Numbered from the stretch's first letter, positions 52,799 to 63,124 are shown. The stretch: DNA of 64,000 nucleotides from Parabacteroides sp. AM08-6 (GCF_003473295.1 NZ_QRMP01000003.1:240012-304011); one strand, 5' to 3'. The notes: generated by a model not told the origin, from the sequence alone. Program-made: numbers and translations.

Positions 52799-54622
52799 TT
52801 ACCATCCCGGATTTTGCCAGGGAAGACCAGTTGTTGATTCCAAACGAGATACTTCATCCAGAGGCAATGGCAATAACAAATCTCTATTCTGATATCCGCC
52901 ACGAGGATTCGAGGTTATGTTATATCGTTGATAGCTAAATGAGCCATCATTGTTTTTAGTAATTCTCATCCCAGTCAACCATTGACAAGTCTCATTCAGA
53001 TTTCCCTCCGGCTTTTGCCAACGACGTAAATCAAAGTATCGAACCTCTTCCCAAGCTAACTCTACGCGTCGTTCATTATGGACACGTAAAATCATCTCTT
53101 CTTTTGATAAACCTGCCGGTAAAGCGGGCATTTTCACACGAGCTCTTATCTCATCCACCGCAGCTTTTGCTTCAGCCAAATGCCCTGCCTCGGCTGCTGC
53201 TTCGGCATAATTCAGGATAATTTCACCCAATCGGAAGAATTTCCAATTCGAATTATTAATCGGATTCGTATTACTGGCCTGAGGAGTAACTAATTTCCGA
53301 TGATAATAGCCCGTACGACTAAACCATCTTTCCGATGGATCCAAAACAATTCCATGTCTTCCTCCGACATACGTTTCAACTTTAAAGACCTCTCCATTAT
53401 TCCAAATTAAAGAATCTCCATTACATAAAACGCTGGCAGTCAAACGCGGATCACGATTTTTATATGGATTCTCAGGATCATACATTTTATTATTCGGATT
53501 ATAATTAGGCTGCAGATGTTTCTCATCCAAATAAGGTTTAGCCAAATTCAATATAGGCTGGCCATCTGTTGTCTCAAAAGCATCGACTAATTCTTGAGTC
53601 GGGCATGTTCCACATTTATAGGTTCCATCCATACCACTACCGATATACCCGACATGCCAAACAAAGACACTACCGGACCGATGCTGCCAAATTGTTTCTT
53701 TATCACGTGGTTCTGCCGAATAATCTGCGCTCTGACAAGCTAACTGATGAAATGCCGCAGCATCATATGTCCCGAACGTAGAAGGATTGGTACATGTAGT
53801 AAACAACTCATATCCATTCTTTTTTAATTCTTCCACAGCCTTTTTATTCATTTGATAGGCTTCTTCCCAATAATCCTTACCTTCGTTAAATAACGGACTT
53901 GCAGCAAACAGCATCATTTTCGATTTAATTGCCCAAGCCAATGCTTTTGTAGCCCGCAAAGCTTCGTCATCTGTTGTAATACGCCAGGGAAGTTCCGAGG
54001 AACTAATAGCAGCATCACAATCTTCCGCAATAAATTTAACGACGTCATACACAGATTCACGTTTCAACGTAGAAAAATCAGCATCAAACGACACCGTTTT
54101 ATCGAGAATAGGAACTTTTCCAAACCACTTAATCAATTCCGAATAGAAATATGCACGCAAAACATGCGCTTCAGCAGTAAAACGAGCACGTTCCGCTTCA
54201 TCATTAACGGCAGCTGTTCCTATATTTTCCAAAAATTGATTACACAAACGTATTTGTTGCCAATATCTGGTCCAATAAGCATTATTAGAAGACCCATGTC
54301 CATCATTCATGTCCCTTATCGGATGAGAAGAGGCCGATGCATTCCCTTTATACATTTGATCCACACTTGTACCCTGTACTTCTTCCGACGACCATCCTTC
54401 ATCACTACAAGCGGTCAATAATGGATCGAAAAACCAATAAACATATCCTTTTTGAGGAATATTATTATAACAGGCATTCAACAAAGCACCAACCTTATCA
54501 GGATCAGAGTACACTTCTTCCATTGAAAGTGTTCCGTCGGGAGCAATATCCAATACATCCGAACAAGAATTCAATGTCCCTAGCGCAACAATTGAAGAGA
54601 TTAAGAAATATGTTAGTTTCAT
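52799..54622 (-). CDS. SusD/RagB-family lipoprotein (locus B, pair 1)
   Basis: A 607-residue SusD-family lipoprotein, with signal (MKLTYFLISSIVALGTLNSC, lipobox Cys at residue 20) and the mature start SDVLDIAPDGTLSMEEVYSD. The C-terminal signature VHNERRVELAWEEVRYFDLRRWQ (ends VHNERR, DLRRWQ) and final QNPGW are canonical. It follows SusC pair 1 with 19 bp between, and it is followed by SusC pair 2. Such capture proteins hold a glycan over the SusC channel. Two different SusD copies in one locus often mean different lengths or branches of one polymer. Confidence 0.93.
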   Translation of the reverse strand: MKLTYFLISSIVALGTLNSCSDVLDIAPDGTLSMEEVYSDPDKVGALLNACYNNIPQKGYVYWFFDPLLTACSDEGWSSEEVQGTSVDQMYKGNASASSHPIRDMNDGHGSSNNAYWTRYWQQIRLCNQFLENIGTAAVNDEAERARFTAEAHVLRAYFYSELIKWFGKVPILDKTVSFDADFSTLKRESVYDVVKFIAEDCDAAISSSELPWRITTDDEALRATKALAWAIKSKMMLFAASPLFNEGKDYWEEAYQMNKKAVEELKKNGYELFTTCTNPSTFGTYDAAAFHQLACQSADYSAEPRDKETIWQHRSGSVFVWHVGYIGSGMDGTYKCGTCPTQELVDAFETTDGQPILNLAKPYLDEKHLQPNYNPNNKMYDPENPYKNRDPRLTASVLCNGDSLIWNNGEVFKVETYVGGRHGIVLDPSERWFSRTGYYHRKLVTPQASNTNPINNSNWKFFRLGEIILNYAEAAAEAGHLAEAKAAVDEIRARVKMPALPAGLSKEEMILRVHNERRVELAWEEVRYFDLRRWQKPEGNLNETCQWLTGMRITKNNDGSFSYQRYNITSNPRGGYQNRDLLLPLPLDEVSRLESTTGLPWQNPGW

Positions 54623-54641
54623 ATAATTGTCCTTTTAATGA

Positions 54642-57600
54642 TTAAAATGTCACATTAATACCAAAATTCACCATCTTAGTAATCGGATAATTAAGCTCTG
54701 CACTTTGTTCCGGGTCAATAGCATCTGTTTTCATGGCTTTCCATGTTAACAGGTTATTCCCGTTCACATAAATTCGTGTACTATTAATTCCGACTTTTTT
54801 CAAAAGAGTCTTAGGTAACGTATAACCCAGTTCCACATTTTTCAAACGTAAAAAAGAGCGATCCATAATAAAGAAATCGTTTGCTTTCTGACTAGTTCCG
54901 GGAGAAGAGGCCAAAGCCGGATACTTAATTTCCTCACCATTAGCATAACGTTCGGCAGTCCAAGCCTGTAAATGATAATCACTATAGAAACCGACCAATC
55001 CGAATTCTGTAGCCCCCCAGCCGCTATATAAGCGGGAAGCTTTCGCTATACCGGAAAATAAGAATGAAAAATCAAAATCTTTCCAATTCAAAGTACCGGA
55101 AAAACCATAGGTAATACGGGGGACATCACTATATTTAATCGGAGCCATATCCTTCTCATTGATAACACCATCTTCATTCACATCGACATAAACGAAATCA
55201 CCCAAACGAGGAGTTCCTCCAACTTGGTATGTATTCAATGCTTTATCCAGTTCCTCTTGTGTATTGATATAGCCATTACCATTACTATAATCTATTTTAT
55301 ATCCAAAACATTGTCCGATACTATAGCCTGTATTTCTATATTGGTAAGCATAATCTTCAGTTTTTTTAGCCTCATCCATGAAACGTTGAGTATTCTTATT
55401 ATATGCGAAGTTCCCTTTCACGGTAAAAGACCAATCTGAATTCAATCGTTTATTATAAGTGGCTTCCATTTCATACCCATGATTATCGATAATCCCCATA
55501 TTCACTTTTGGAAGATTTTCTAAGGCAACTCCCTGAAGTTCAGGAACCGTACCACGAGATATCAAAACACCTTCTCGCTTTTCCTTAAAATAATCGAATG
55601 TCACAGAAAATTCCTTAAGAAACTGAATATCTACTCCATAATTTTGCTTATAAGCAATCTCCCAACTCAAATCCGTATTTCCAAGTTTTCCTTGTGAAAT
55701 ATATTTTCCGCGTCCTAAAGAAGGGATAACCCCTGCATCACCTAAAGAGATACTGCTCAAATACAAGAAACGCGTACTTCCAAATTTATCATTACCTACT
55801 TTACCATATGATGCACGTAATTTTAAATTGGAAATGACTTTATTTTCCTTCATGAAATCTTCATTACTGACAACCCAACCTGCAGAAAAAGCAGGGAAAA
55901 AGCCAAAACGATGTCCTTTTGCAAATTGTTCGGAACCGTTATAGCCAATATTAACTTCCCCCAAGTAACGCGAATCATAAGCATATGTAGCACGGGCAGA
56001 AACGCCTAACAAATTATAAGGCAAATCTGCCTCATACTTCTGCCAATTATCACGTTGAACTAAGGCCATACCTGTTATATCATGCAGACCGAATTTCCGG
56101 GCATAATTTAAAGAATATTGCATATTCATATAATAATTGGTAGCCATTGATTTAGAAAGAGAAATCGCATCATTCTGATTGACTCTTACTTCCGTATAAT
56201 AAGATTGTTCATCCGGAGTTCTGGCAACCGATACACCATAAGCATCATACGAACGTACCCCTTGTAAGGTTGTTTGAGCTTTCGAATCAAAAGAAATCAT
56301 AAATTTCGTACTGAGTCCTTTTGTTATAAAGTCCAATCCCCAATCCAATATTAAAGATGAATTCAAATTGGTATTAGTCTGTTGCTGGTACCCTCTACGG
56401 TTTACTTCACCGTAAGTATTACGGTCCTGACCCGACTGATTAATTACCTGACCGGCAGGAACAACTTTACCTTCCGGAGTTGTATATCCCTCAGCTGTCA
56501 ATGGTCCCGGGTCTGTAGGAGGTGTAGCCCAGATATAAGCTCTCATATTCTGTATCATTCCTGCTACACTATTTTCAAAAAGGTCTCTTGTTTGTGGCGT
56601 ATTCACCTTTTCAAGATATGAAGCCAAATTCAAGGATAATTTTAAATTGGAAGCTACTTTATAATCCAAATTCGCACGAAAATTATAACGATTGGTTTTA
56701 TAACTCGGATCATACCCCAAATCTTTTTCTGACTCTGTACGGAATTGACCACCTTGTCCCAAATAAGCAGCATTCATAAAATAGCTTAATTTGTCCGTAC
56801 CACCGCTCATATTCACATTAATACGAGTCTGAGGAGCCCAATTCTTGAAAAAATCCCCATACACATCTCTATCCGGATAAAAGACAGGATCCTTTCCACT
56901 TTTATACATATCAATCATGTAATCGGTATAAGGCAAGTCATCACCGGAATAACCATCGTTCCGAAATGCTTGATTACGCAATTCGGCAAATTCCCAGGAA
57001 TGAATGCGATCGGCACTTGCCGTAAATTGCTGCAAACTGTAATCCGCAGAAATACTTAATTCGGTTTTTCCTACTTCACCACGCCGTGTAGTAATCATAA
57101 TAACACCATTTGCCCCACGAACACCGAACACAGCCGTAGCGGAAGCATCTTTCAAAATGGATACGGAAGCAATCTCATTGGGGTCCAAGGTAGAAATATT
57201 ATCACGTGGTACACCATCTATCAAAATCAAGGGATTTGTTCCGTTTGTAGTACTCGCTCCACGTAAATAGAGCGTTACATCATCACCACCCGGCTGTCCG
57301 GATGTTTGCAAAGCAGTCAAACCCGGCAAGCGTCCTGCCAATGCAGTTGACAGGTTCGCGGCAGAACTTTGTTTCAATTCTTTTGTCTGAATAGCTGCGA
57401 CAGCACCGGTTACGGAAACCTTCTTTTGAGAACCATAACCTACCACCACCACTTCCTCTAGCGTTTCCATATCTTCCAGTAAAGTTATGGACAATGATTT
57501 TTGATTCCCCACTTTTATTGTCTGTGTCACAAATCCGACATAAGATACATGCAACACTGACTGCGGAGTTACTTGAATGGAAAATTTACCATCGGCATCG

Positions 57601-57833
57601 GTAATTGTTCCATTTGTAGTATTTTCCATGATATTTACACCGATAAGCGGAAGTCCGTCTTTATCCAAAACAACTCCTGTTAATTGCGATGTTTGTTGCT
57701 GAACTCCTGTCTTTGCCTGACCTTCCGGTATATGATAAGAATTTTCCGAATGCCCATAGAGCGGAGTTAACAACAATGAGGTGATTAGCAAAGCTGATTT
57801 ACCTCCCAATTTTGTTAATTTGACATTTTTCAT
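54642..57833 (-). CDS. SusC/RagA-family transporter (locus B, pair 1)
   Basis: A TonB-dependent outer-membrane importer of 1,063 residues. The start is ATG 57833 (MKNVKLTKLGGKSALLITSL); the 32 codons upstream in frame are hydrophobic but do not resemble a SusC leader. It has a CarboxypepD_reg-like domain (LTGVVLDKDGLPLIGVNIM), a canonical TonB box EEVVVVGYGSQKK, a plug with ILIDGVPRDNISTLDPNEI (19 residues) and ILKDASATAVFGVRGANG, and a barrel ending NFGINVTF. It is the first gene of the tandem transporter set. Nearly 1 kb of non-coding DNA lies before it, so a long leader and regulatory sites are possible. Confidence 0.94.
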   Translation of the reverse strand: MKNVKLTKLGGKSALLITSLLLTPLYGHSENSYHIPEGQAKTGVQQQTSQLTGVVLDKDGLPLIGVNIMENTTNGTITDADGKFSIQVTPQSVLHVSYVGFVTQTIKVGNQKSLSITLLEDMETLEEVVVVGYGSQKKVSVTGAVAAIQTKELKQSSAANLSTALAGRLPGLTALQTSGQPGGDDVTLYLRGASTTNGTNPLILIDGVPRDNISTLDPNEIASVSILKDASATAVFGVRGANGVIMITTRRGEVGKTELSISADYSLQQFTASADRIHSWEFAELRNQAFRNDGYSGDDLPYTDYMIDMYKSGKDPVFYPDRDVYGDFFKNWAPQTRINVNMSGGTDKLSYFMNAAYLGQGGQFRTESEKDLGYDPSYKTNRYNFRANLDYKVASNLKLSLNLASYLEKVNTPQTRDLFENSVAGMIQNMRAYIWATPPTDPGPLTAEGYTTPEGKVVPAGQVINQSGQDRNTYGEVNRRGYQQQTNTNLNSSLILDWGLDFITKGLSTKFMISFDSKAQTTLQGVRSYDAYGVSVARTPDEQSYYTEVRVNQNDAISLSKSMATNYYMNMQYSLNYARKFGLHDITGMALVQRDNWQKYEADLPYNLLGVSARATYAYDSRYLGEVNIGYNGSEQFAKGHRFGFFPAFSAGWVVSNEDFMKENKVISNLKLRASYGKVGNDKFGSTRFLYLSSISLGDAGVIPSLGRGKYISQGKLGNTDLSWEIAYKQNYGVDIQFLKEFSVTFDYFKEKREGVLISRGTVPELQGVALENLPKVNMGIIDNHGYEMEATYNKRLNSDWSFTVKGNFAYNKNTQRFMDEAKKTEDYAYQYRNTGYSIGQCFGYKIDYSNGNGYINTQEELDKALNTYQVGGTPRLGDFVYVDVNEDGVINEKDMAPIKYSDVPRITYGFSGTLNWKDFDFSFLFSGIAKASRLYSGWGATEFGLVGFYSDYHLQAWTAERYANGEEIKYPALASSPGTSQKANDFFIMDRSFLRLKNVELGYTLPKTLLKKVGINSTRIYVNGNNLLTWKAMKTDAIDPEQSAELNYPITKMVNFGINVTF

Positions 57834-58787
57834 AAAGATTAGCTTATTGTATATTATAGCAAGCAAGCTTGATAATAAAACATATACACAATTTCTATGT
57901 GTATTTAAGAGATTTATAAGTATCTTCACTTTATGCCAAAGAAAATACTTATTTCCGGACCAATTCTATCTTATTTACAATTCCACTTATTATTCCACAT
58001 GTTAATACCTTAAACATAGACAAGCCTTCTTTTTGCTCAAGTAGAACAATAAATGTTAATATTATTGTTTCAAAAGAATAAATAACCAACAGATATCCTA
58101 TTTCTAATCAGAAGGGAATTTCAATAGCAACAAAAAAACACCTTTTACAACATTATTCGCCAAGCGTCAATATTGTATAAATAAATATTTTTTTATAAAT
58201 TATAAGAAATAGGAAGTGAATTCAAACAAAGAGAACTATTTTATCCTGTTTCTCTCGTTTTTACATTAAGGGAAGATTTACAAAGCCTAATTAATATTGT
58301 GTTTCTCAACAGTAATAACCACACATAAGATTCTACTATAGAAAATCCTGATTGACAGATATATCTGTCAATCAAACAGCTTATAAGCTGTTTTTTGCCT
58401 TTTGTTTCAATGCTTCTCATTTGTTTCGCATGGTATATGTTTTCAGTAACATCAAAATTACAGCGTATTTTTTTACTTAATATTTAAAAAATGATTTTTC
58501 TAGTTTCATTTTTGATAAAACAGAACAAGCTCTATGATATTTTTATAAACAGAAGCAATCAAAGAACTTAATTTTAACAAAAAAGCGAAGGTGTTATTTA
58601 TACTTGGAGCCTAATCACTGTAACTCTACATACAGACAGAATAATTTTCAGCAACATTTAACCAGCACAGTTCTACTACTCATAACAGCAGAATCGAAAA
58701 ACCTCAATAACATTATTGAAATCAAAAAAGTGCTTCCTTCCATATCCATAAGCAGGAATCGTTCATTTAAACAACTTATTGTATTTT
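57834..58787. other. Long non-coding region before SusC pair 1
   Basis: About 950 bp with no gene on either strand. It must hold the promoter of the tandem SusC/D operon and the 3' end of the TIM-barrel gene. The only -7-like box facing SusC that I see is TAATTTTG on the minus strand at 58460-58453, without a -33 element; this would give a leader of about 600 nt. Two adjacent perfect palindromes lie at 58350-58393. Confidence 0.55.
58350..58396. repeat. Tandem perfect palindromes before SusC pair 1
   Basis: A 24-bp perfect palindrome (58350-58373, half-site GATTGACAGATA) is immediately followed by a 20-bp perfect palindrome (58374-58393, half-site AAACAGCTTA) and six T residues on the plus strand. 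The second resembles a plus-strand terminator although no plus-strand gene is nearby; the first could be an operator for a dimeric regulator. Confidence 0.7.
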
Positions 58788-59999
58788 TTATTTCTCTAAT
58801 AAATAAAGAACGATATCTCCTGGTGATACTGTTAAAGTTGCCGTATATGCATCCGCCGGAACAAGAGTTCCATCTTTTAGTACGCGTTTTACGGAAGAAT
58901 CTGCGTAAAACGTAAGTTCCATCGCGTCAACTAAACTCCTGTTTACAATGGCAAGATATTTTTTCCCTGCATTTTCAAACAATGAAACAATAGCACCATT
59001 TCCGTGTGTATCCAGTACTCTTACTTTCTCCGGAAGGAGAGTCAGACGTTTCGTTCCTCTTGGTATAGTTGTTCCCGTATGTCTGACAGATAAAATTTTT
59101 GCTCCCAAAAAGACTCCGGCAATCGATTTAATTTCAGCATTCATCTCTTTTACTAAATCATATATTTCCGTTCGTTTACCATCCAAACCGATTGGTCCAT
59201 GCTGATAATCAAAAAAAGAATCTCCGGCAGGTGTCCAATAAGTAAAATACTGCAATCCCTGGGCTCCATAAACCAAATCACTATATAGCTGTAACCGCAA
59301 AGCTGCTCGTGTCGGAATTGGATACGGTCCATGTTTGGTCGCAAGGGCAAAGGCCCAGAAATCTTTACCGGCCTTCCGGGCTTCATCCGAGAATTCTTCC
59401 AGATTTTCATACCATTCGGCTTTCAGTACATTATCTCCTAACACCGGATAATGATCAAAAGAAAGGAAAGGCAAAGATACTTCTTTATCAAAACGGGAAA
59501 CATACTCACGATAATTCTGAACTCCCAAAGCTTTCAAATGCTCTGCACCTCCTGTTGGAAATAGATTCAGATAACAATATTTCTTATTATCCACGGATTG
59601 TATCTTTCTTGCCCATTCTCCCAAAGCCGGAAAATCGGCAACAACCGGTTCGTCACGCAGAAAATAACCTGCAACAGCCGGGTGCTTCATAAATCGCCGA
59701 ACTGTTTTTTCTGGCTCATCCCGTAGTTCAGGGCAACTTATAATTAATTGTACACCAGCTTTCAGTGCTGCATCAAGTGCTTTCTCCACCTCTTCCTGAT
59801 TTGAATACCCGCTGAAGTTTACCGTAAATCCAGCATCTTTCAACTCCTTGAAACGTTCAACTGTAGCTTCACCTGCCGGAACACCATACCAAGCCACAAC
59901 CGGTATCTGTGCCGATAAACTTAATTTTTCTTGTGCTTGCCCCCATACTGAAAGAAAAGACAGCAAACACACTATTTTTATGACAAAAAAACGTTTCAT
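58788..59999 (-). CDS. TIM-barrel glycosidase-like protein
   Basis: An exported 403-residue protein (signal MKRFFVIKIVCLLSFLSVWG). The core resembles a (beta/alpha)8 barrel of clan-A glycosidases: VVAWYGVPAGEATVERFKEL, VAGYFLRDEP (Glu is a candidate acid/base), DHYPVL, and a terminal beta-sandwich (TATLTVSPGDIVLYLLEK). I cannot place it in a numbered GH family; the GH42/GH5-like fold is the closest impression. It follows the 942-residue gene with a 33-bp gap, so the pair are co-transcribed from the promoter near 62900. The location suggests that it acts on the glycan imported by the tandem SusC/D pairs downstream. Confidence 0.65.
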   Translation of the reverse strand: MKRFFVIKIVCLLSFLSVWGQAQEKLSLSAQIPVVAWYGVPAGEATVERFKELKDAGFTVNFSGYSNQEEVEKALDAALKAGVQLIISCPELRDEPEKTVRRFMKHPAVAGYFLRDEPVVADFPALGEWARKIQSVDNKKYCYLNLFPTGGAEHLKALGVQNYREYVSRFDKEVSLPFLSFDHYPVLGDNVLKAEWYENLEEFSDEARKAGKDFWAFALATKHGPYPIPTRAALRLQLYSDLVYGAQGLQYFTYWTPAGDSFFDYQHGPIGLDGKRTEIYDLVKEMNAEIKSIAGVFLGAKILSVRHTGTTIPRGTKRLTLLPEKVRVLDTHGNGAIVSLFENAGKKYLAIVNRSLVDAMELTFYADSSVKRVLKDGTLVPADAYTATLTVSPGDIVLYLLEK

Positions 60000-60032
60000 A
60001 CTCTTTTTATTTATTCGACCCTTAAACTACAA

Positions 60033-62861
60033 TTATTTCATTTTGATATCCAGCCTTTTTCCGGAATAAGCCGGAGCGATATCTAGAATAAGCTGGTGAT
60101 TGACCAATGAAGATGATATTTTCTTACCGTTGAAACGGACATCCGCCTTTTTCACGGAAGCAGGAAGGGGTATACTCACTTTACCTTTCCCGGATACATA
60201 CATCTGATAATGAGACATATCATCATTCACCGGAGAGAATGTCAAATTAACCGGCGTGTCGGCAAATTCATAATGGATGCCGTCGAGGACAATATCCTTA
60301 CATTGCTGCCCCGAAAATGCGACCAACTGTTCACCATCTACGCGAAAACCTAAAGACAAACGCCCGGTATACGACACTTCATGTCCATTAATCTTAGCCT
60401 GTTTCAAGTCTATCTGGTCTGAAGGCAGGGGGTTATTCTGCAAAATTTTCGCATCCTCCTCCTGATTTCGGGAAAAACCACCCGGCCAGTTTTCCACATG
60501 CGTACGATAGTGAGATACAACCATTGTCGTTGAATTCGGGAAAGATGATACGAAATAATCACCTGTTCTCGAAAGATAAGAAGGATTATCATTTTCCATG
60601 AATTTACCGGTAGCAGGATAAGCGCCACAAGCATTTAAAATCTCAAACAATGTACGGGTTTCATACCCCAAGCTACTCGATTGATCATCTCGCGGACGGA
60701 ACCCGCAGTAGCAAGCAATCCCACCGTTCGGATATTCAACCATTGTACCTAATGTCCGGCCTTCCGAACTTGCTACGACTTTCGCATTCGAAGCGGCTGT
60801 TACCGGATAAATACGGTCAACAAGAAAATCCGTCAGAATTGTCTGTTCCGGCACTTGGGATAAACTCCCCGAGAAATTGATTTTTTTCCCGGAAGCTATT
60901 TCGCCCATAAAACAGTCATGTTTATATTGAGTACCAAACAACTTTTGCCACTGCCCGACGCAACTAGCACCACTTTTGTCAATCAACGGAGGAGCACTGA
61001 ACCAAACTACTTTACCACCGGCATTGACAAAACGTTCCATCATATCCAGCAATCCCTTTTCGGGCAAAGGTTCGAACATCACAACCAATGTCCCATACTT
61101 TTTCTCTGCAACCTGGATATGCCCGTCCGATTTTACAGAACCCATTTCCAGTAATTTGTCAGCAGTCAGATAATTAGCATATCCATATTGAGTCATCCAG
61201 CTTCCAAAACGAGGTTCTACAGCAACAAGATTCATCGGATAGAGCACCAAGACATCCACATCGCGATGAACGTTTCCTGTAATCAGACGAATCGGTTCAC
61301 TGGGGCTGGCTCCATACGCATAATTTACAGCCATTTTACGTTCCAGGGCCTTATCCGGCATCCCCCAGGCAGCTGCATAAGCATTCGGATATTTATTAAT
61401 AACACCGATAGATGCTCCCATTGCCGCCCCATAATAGTCGCGATCGCTCCAACCACCTTCGGCAAAATCGTTTCCGGTAGGTTGCAAATATTCGCTCCAT
61501 TTGAAATAATCGTAGCAAGCAGCAGATGCCTGATGCACCGTATTCCCCCAAATAAAATTGGATGTATATTCATATTGATAGCGGCTGGCGTGCAATTTTT
61601 CACAGTTCCACAAATCAATCGTAGGACTCTGTGCCCATGAAGCGTGTGCACTTGTAGGTAATTCACGGCCAAACAATTTTTCGCCATATTCTTTCGCCCC
61701 TTTAAACAAATCGACAACATCATCATTCAGCATCCGGTAATAACGGTCACGCAACAAAAAAGTACGATGAATGGCCTCCGGAGTATCCCCCAAAACATAC
61801 TGGACATTCACGACTGCATCGGCGGTAGGACGAAAAACAGGAGCACCATAAACAAAATAAAGCATATAACGGTCATCAAAAGGCTGATGATACTTTTCAC
61901 TATAGCGACGTGCCATCGTTTCAGTCAGATAACGTTCGGCGAACTGCCCTTCTTCATGGTGTCCGAAATAAAACCAGTCCTGCTGAATATGCATCTCGTC
62001 CGAATACAAAGAAGTCAGATTTACTTTCTTATCATGATATTTCTTCAGTAAGTTTTTCAGAAAATCAGGAGCTTTCGGATCGAAGTAATCCATTTCTTGC
62101 GATTCATATTCCAACATAACCATCACCCGGTCAGAACCAAGACATTGTTTGTCATCACTATAAATACGTAGTAAATTCATAGGAATCACCCCTTGGGTAT
62201 TTCCTATTGAATCTATAATCTCATATTTAACGTTATTCAATAACACGATATCATCAGGATTTACAGCCAGCATCGATGTAGACACTCTCTTTTCTTTAAA
62301 AGCATAAGCTTTCACACCTTTTAGTTTTACAGGAGTCTGCCCTTTATTATTAGTCCAAAGAAGTTGTTGCCAGATTTGCAAACTGAATTGTCCGGTACGG
62401 GGATTTCTCGGACCGACTTTGTAGGCTAACCAGCGTCCGCTGTTTCCTGTCTGATTTTTATAAGCTTGTCCCAACTCCAACGGACTTAGTAAACTCAAAC
62501 AAAGCCCCATACCTTGTTTAGAGACAAAATCACTGACAATTTTCATTTTATCGACATATTCGTCCATATCCGGCGTTAGCTTACGCTCAGTATTCTTGTC
62601 GGTACGATACTGGCGGAAGAATTCATCAAACGCCACAATCAGCTCTTTCGAGCCATAACTTTTCCCACGGTTACAAACATCACGAAGACTTTCCATACGG
62701 GAATCGTATCCCAACGAATTATCAATCTTTTTATCCGGATCTGTTAGATCATTTAACTGTTGGTCACTTGTCAGAATAATCGTTTGTGCTTCTACAGGAC
62801 TTGTAGCTACCACAACACTTATCAATAAACCTAAAGTCAATTTTATAATCGCGCCTCTCAT
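60033..62861 (-). CDS. Large exported protein, enzyme-like, family not recognised
   Basis: A 942-residue exported protein (signal MRGAIIKLTLGLLISVVVATS). Features: an N-terminal helical/beta region, an apparent barrel or active-site region (SLYSDEMHIQQDWFYFGHHEEGQF given by its ends SLYSDEMH and GHHEEGQF, about residues 290-310), a middle part with GPxxxW-like and HASWAQSPTIDLWNCEKLH motifs, then a segment at about 600-660 (YGTLVVMFEPLPEKGLLDMM, GGKVVWFSAPP) like the glutamine-amidotransferase-fold domain of GH42-type enzymes, and a C-terminal beta-sandwich. This composite suggests a glycoside hydrolase of clan A, but I could not name the family. It is the first gene of the operon with the TIM-barrel protein. 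Confidence 0.6.
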   Translation of the reverse strand: MRGAIIKLTLGLLISVVVATSPVEAQTIILTSDQQLNDLTDPDKKIDNSLGYDSRMESLRDVCNRGKSYGSKELIVAFDEFFRQYRTDKNTERKLTPDMDEYVDKMKIVSDFVSKQGMGLCLSLLSPLELGQAYKNQTGNSGRWLAYKVGPRNPRTGQFSLQIWQQLLWTNNKGQTPVKLKGVKAYAFKEKRVSTSMLAVNPDDIVLLNNVKYEIIDSIGNTQGVIPMNLLRIYSDDKQCLGSDRVMVMLEYESQEMDYFDPKAPDFLKNLLKKYHDKKVNLTSLYSDEMHIQQDWFYFGHHEEGQFAERYLTETMARRYSEKYHQPFDDRYMLYFVYGAPVFRPTADAVVNVQYVLGDTPEAIHRTFLLRDRYYRMLNDDVVDLFKGAKEYGEKLFGRELPTSAHASWAQSPTIDLWNCEKLHASRYQYEYTSNFIWGNTVHQASAACYDYFKWSEYLQPTGNDFAEGGWSDRDYYGAAMGASIGVINKYPNAYAAAWGMPDKALERKMAVNYAYGASPSEPIRLITGNVHRDVDVLVLYPMNLVAVEPRFGSWMTQYGYANYLTADKLLEMGSVKSDGHIQVAEKKYGTLVVMFEPLPEKGLLDMMERFVNAGGKVVWFSAPPLIDKSGASCVGQWQKLFGTQYKHDCFMGEIASGKKINFSGSLSQVPEQTILTDFLVDRIYPVTAASNAKVVASSEGRTLGTMVEYPNGGIACYCGFRPRDDQSSSLGYETRTLFEILNACGAYPATGKFMENDNPSYLSRTGDYFVSSFPNSTTMVVSHYRTHVENWPGGFSRNQEEDAKILQNNPLPSDQIDLKQAKINGHEVSYTGRLSLGFRVDGEQLVAFSGQQCKDIVLDGIHYEFADTPVNLTFSPVNDDMSHYQMYVSGKGKVSIPLPASVKKADVRFNGKKISSSLVNHQLILDIAPAYSGKRLDIKMK

Positions 62862-62896
62862 AATCCCTAAATTTAAGTAATCTAAATATTATGCAG

Positions 62897-62925
62897 CAAA
62901 AGTAAAACACCTCTAAGCTAATCAA
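62897..62925 (-). promoter_or_regulatory. Promoter of the 942-residue enzyme operon
   Basis: Minus strand: TTG (62925-62923), 18 bp, then TACTTTTG (62904-62897), a good Bacteroides-type match. The predicted start is about 30 bp before the ATG at 62861. Confidence 0.6.
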
Positions 62926-63124
62926 TTCACAAATCTGATATTTAAACCTACAATATTGACACAGGGAACATTTTTTGTGTCACTTTTCATCCGATACCCC
63001 TTTCCTCTTCTATCACCACGCAAAAAACTTTATATGTAACCACCTTATTTCAAAGACCCTTTTATTCGTTCATATAAAAACAAGCTTATTCATATCAACA
63101 TTCACTTTAATACAACATTACCCA
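62926..63124. other. Short intergenic stretch, nothing further seen
   Basis: Outside the promoter just described, about 200 bp without a credible gene or hairpin. It is the 3' flank of the partial propeller gene; no strong terminator was noticed. Confidence 0.4.

Noticed and set aside
58604..58915. Plus-strand frame of 103 codons after the palindromes
   Set aside because: It overlaps the end of the minus-strand TIM-barrel gene, has no domain and its codons are those of AT-rich non-coding DNA.
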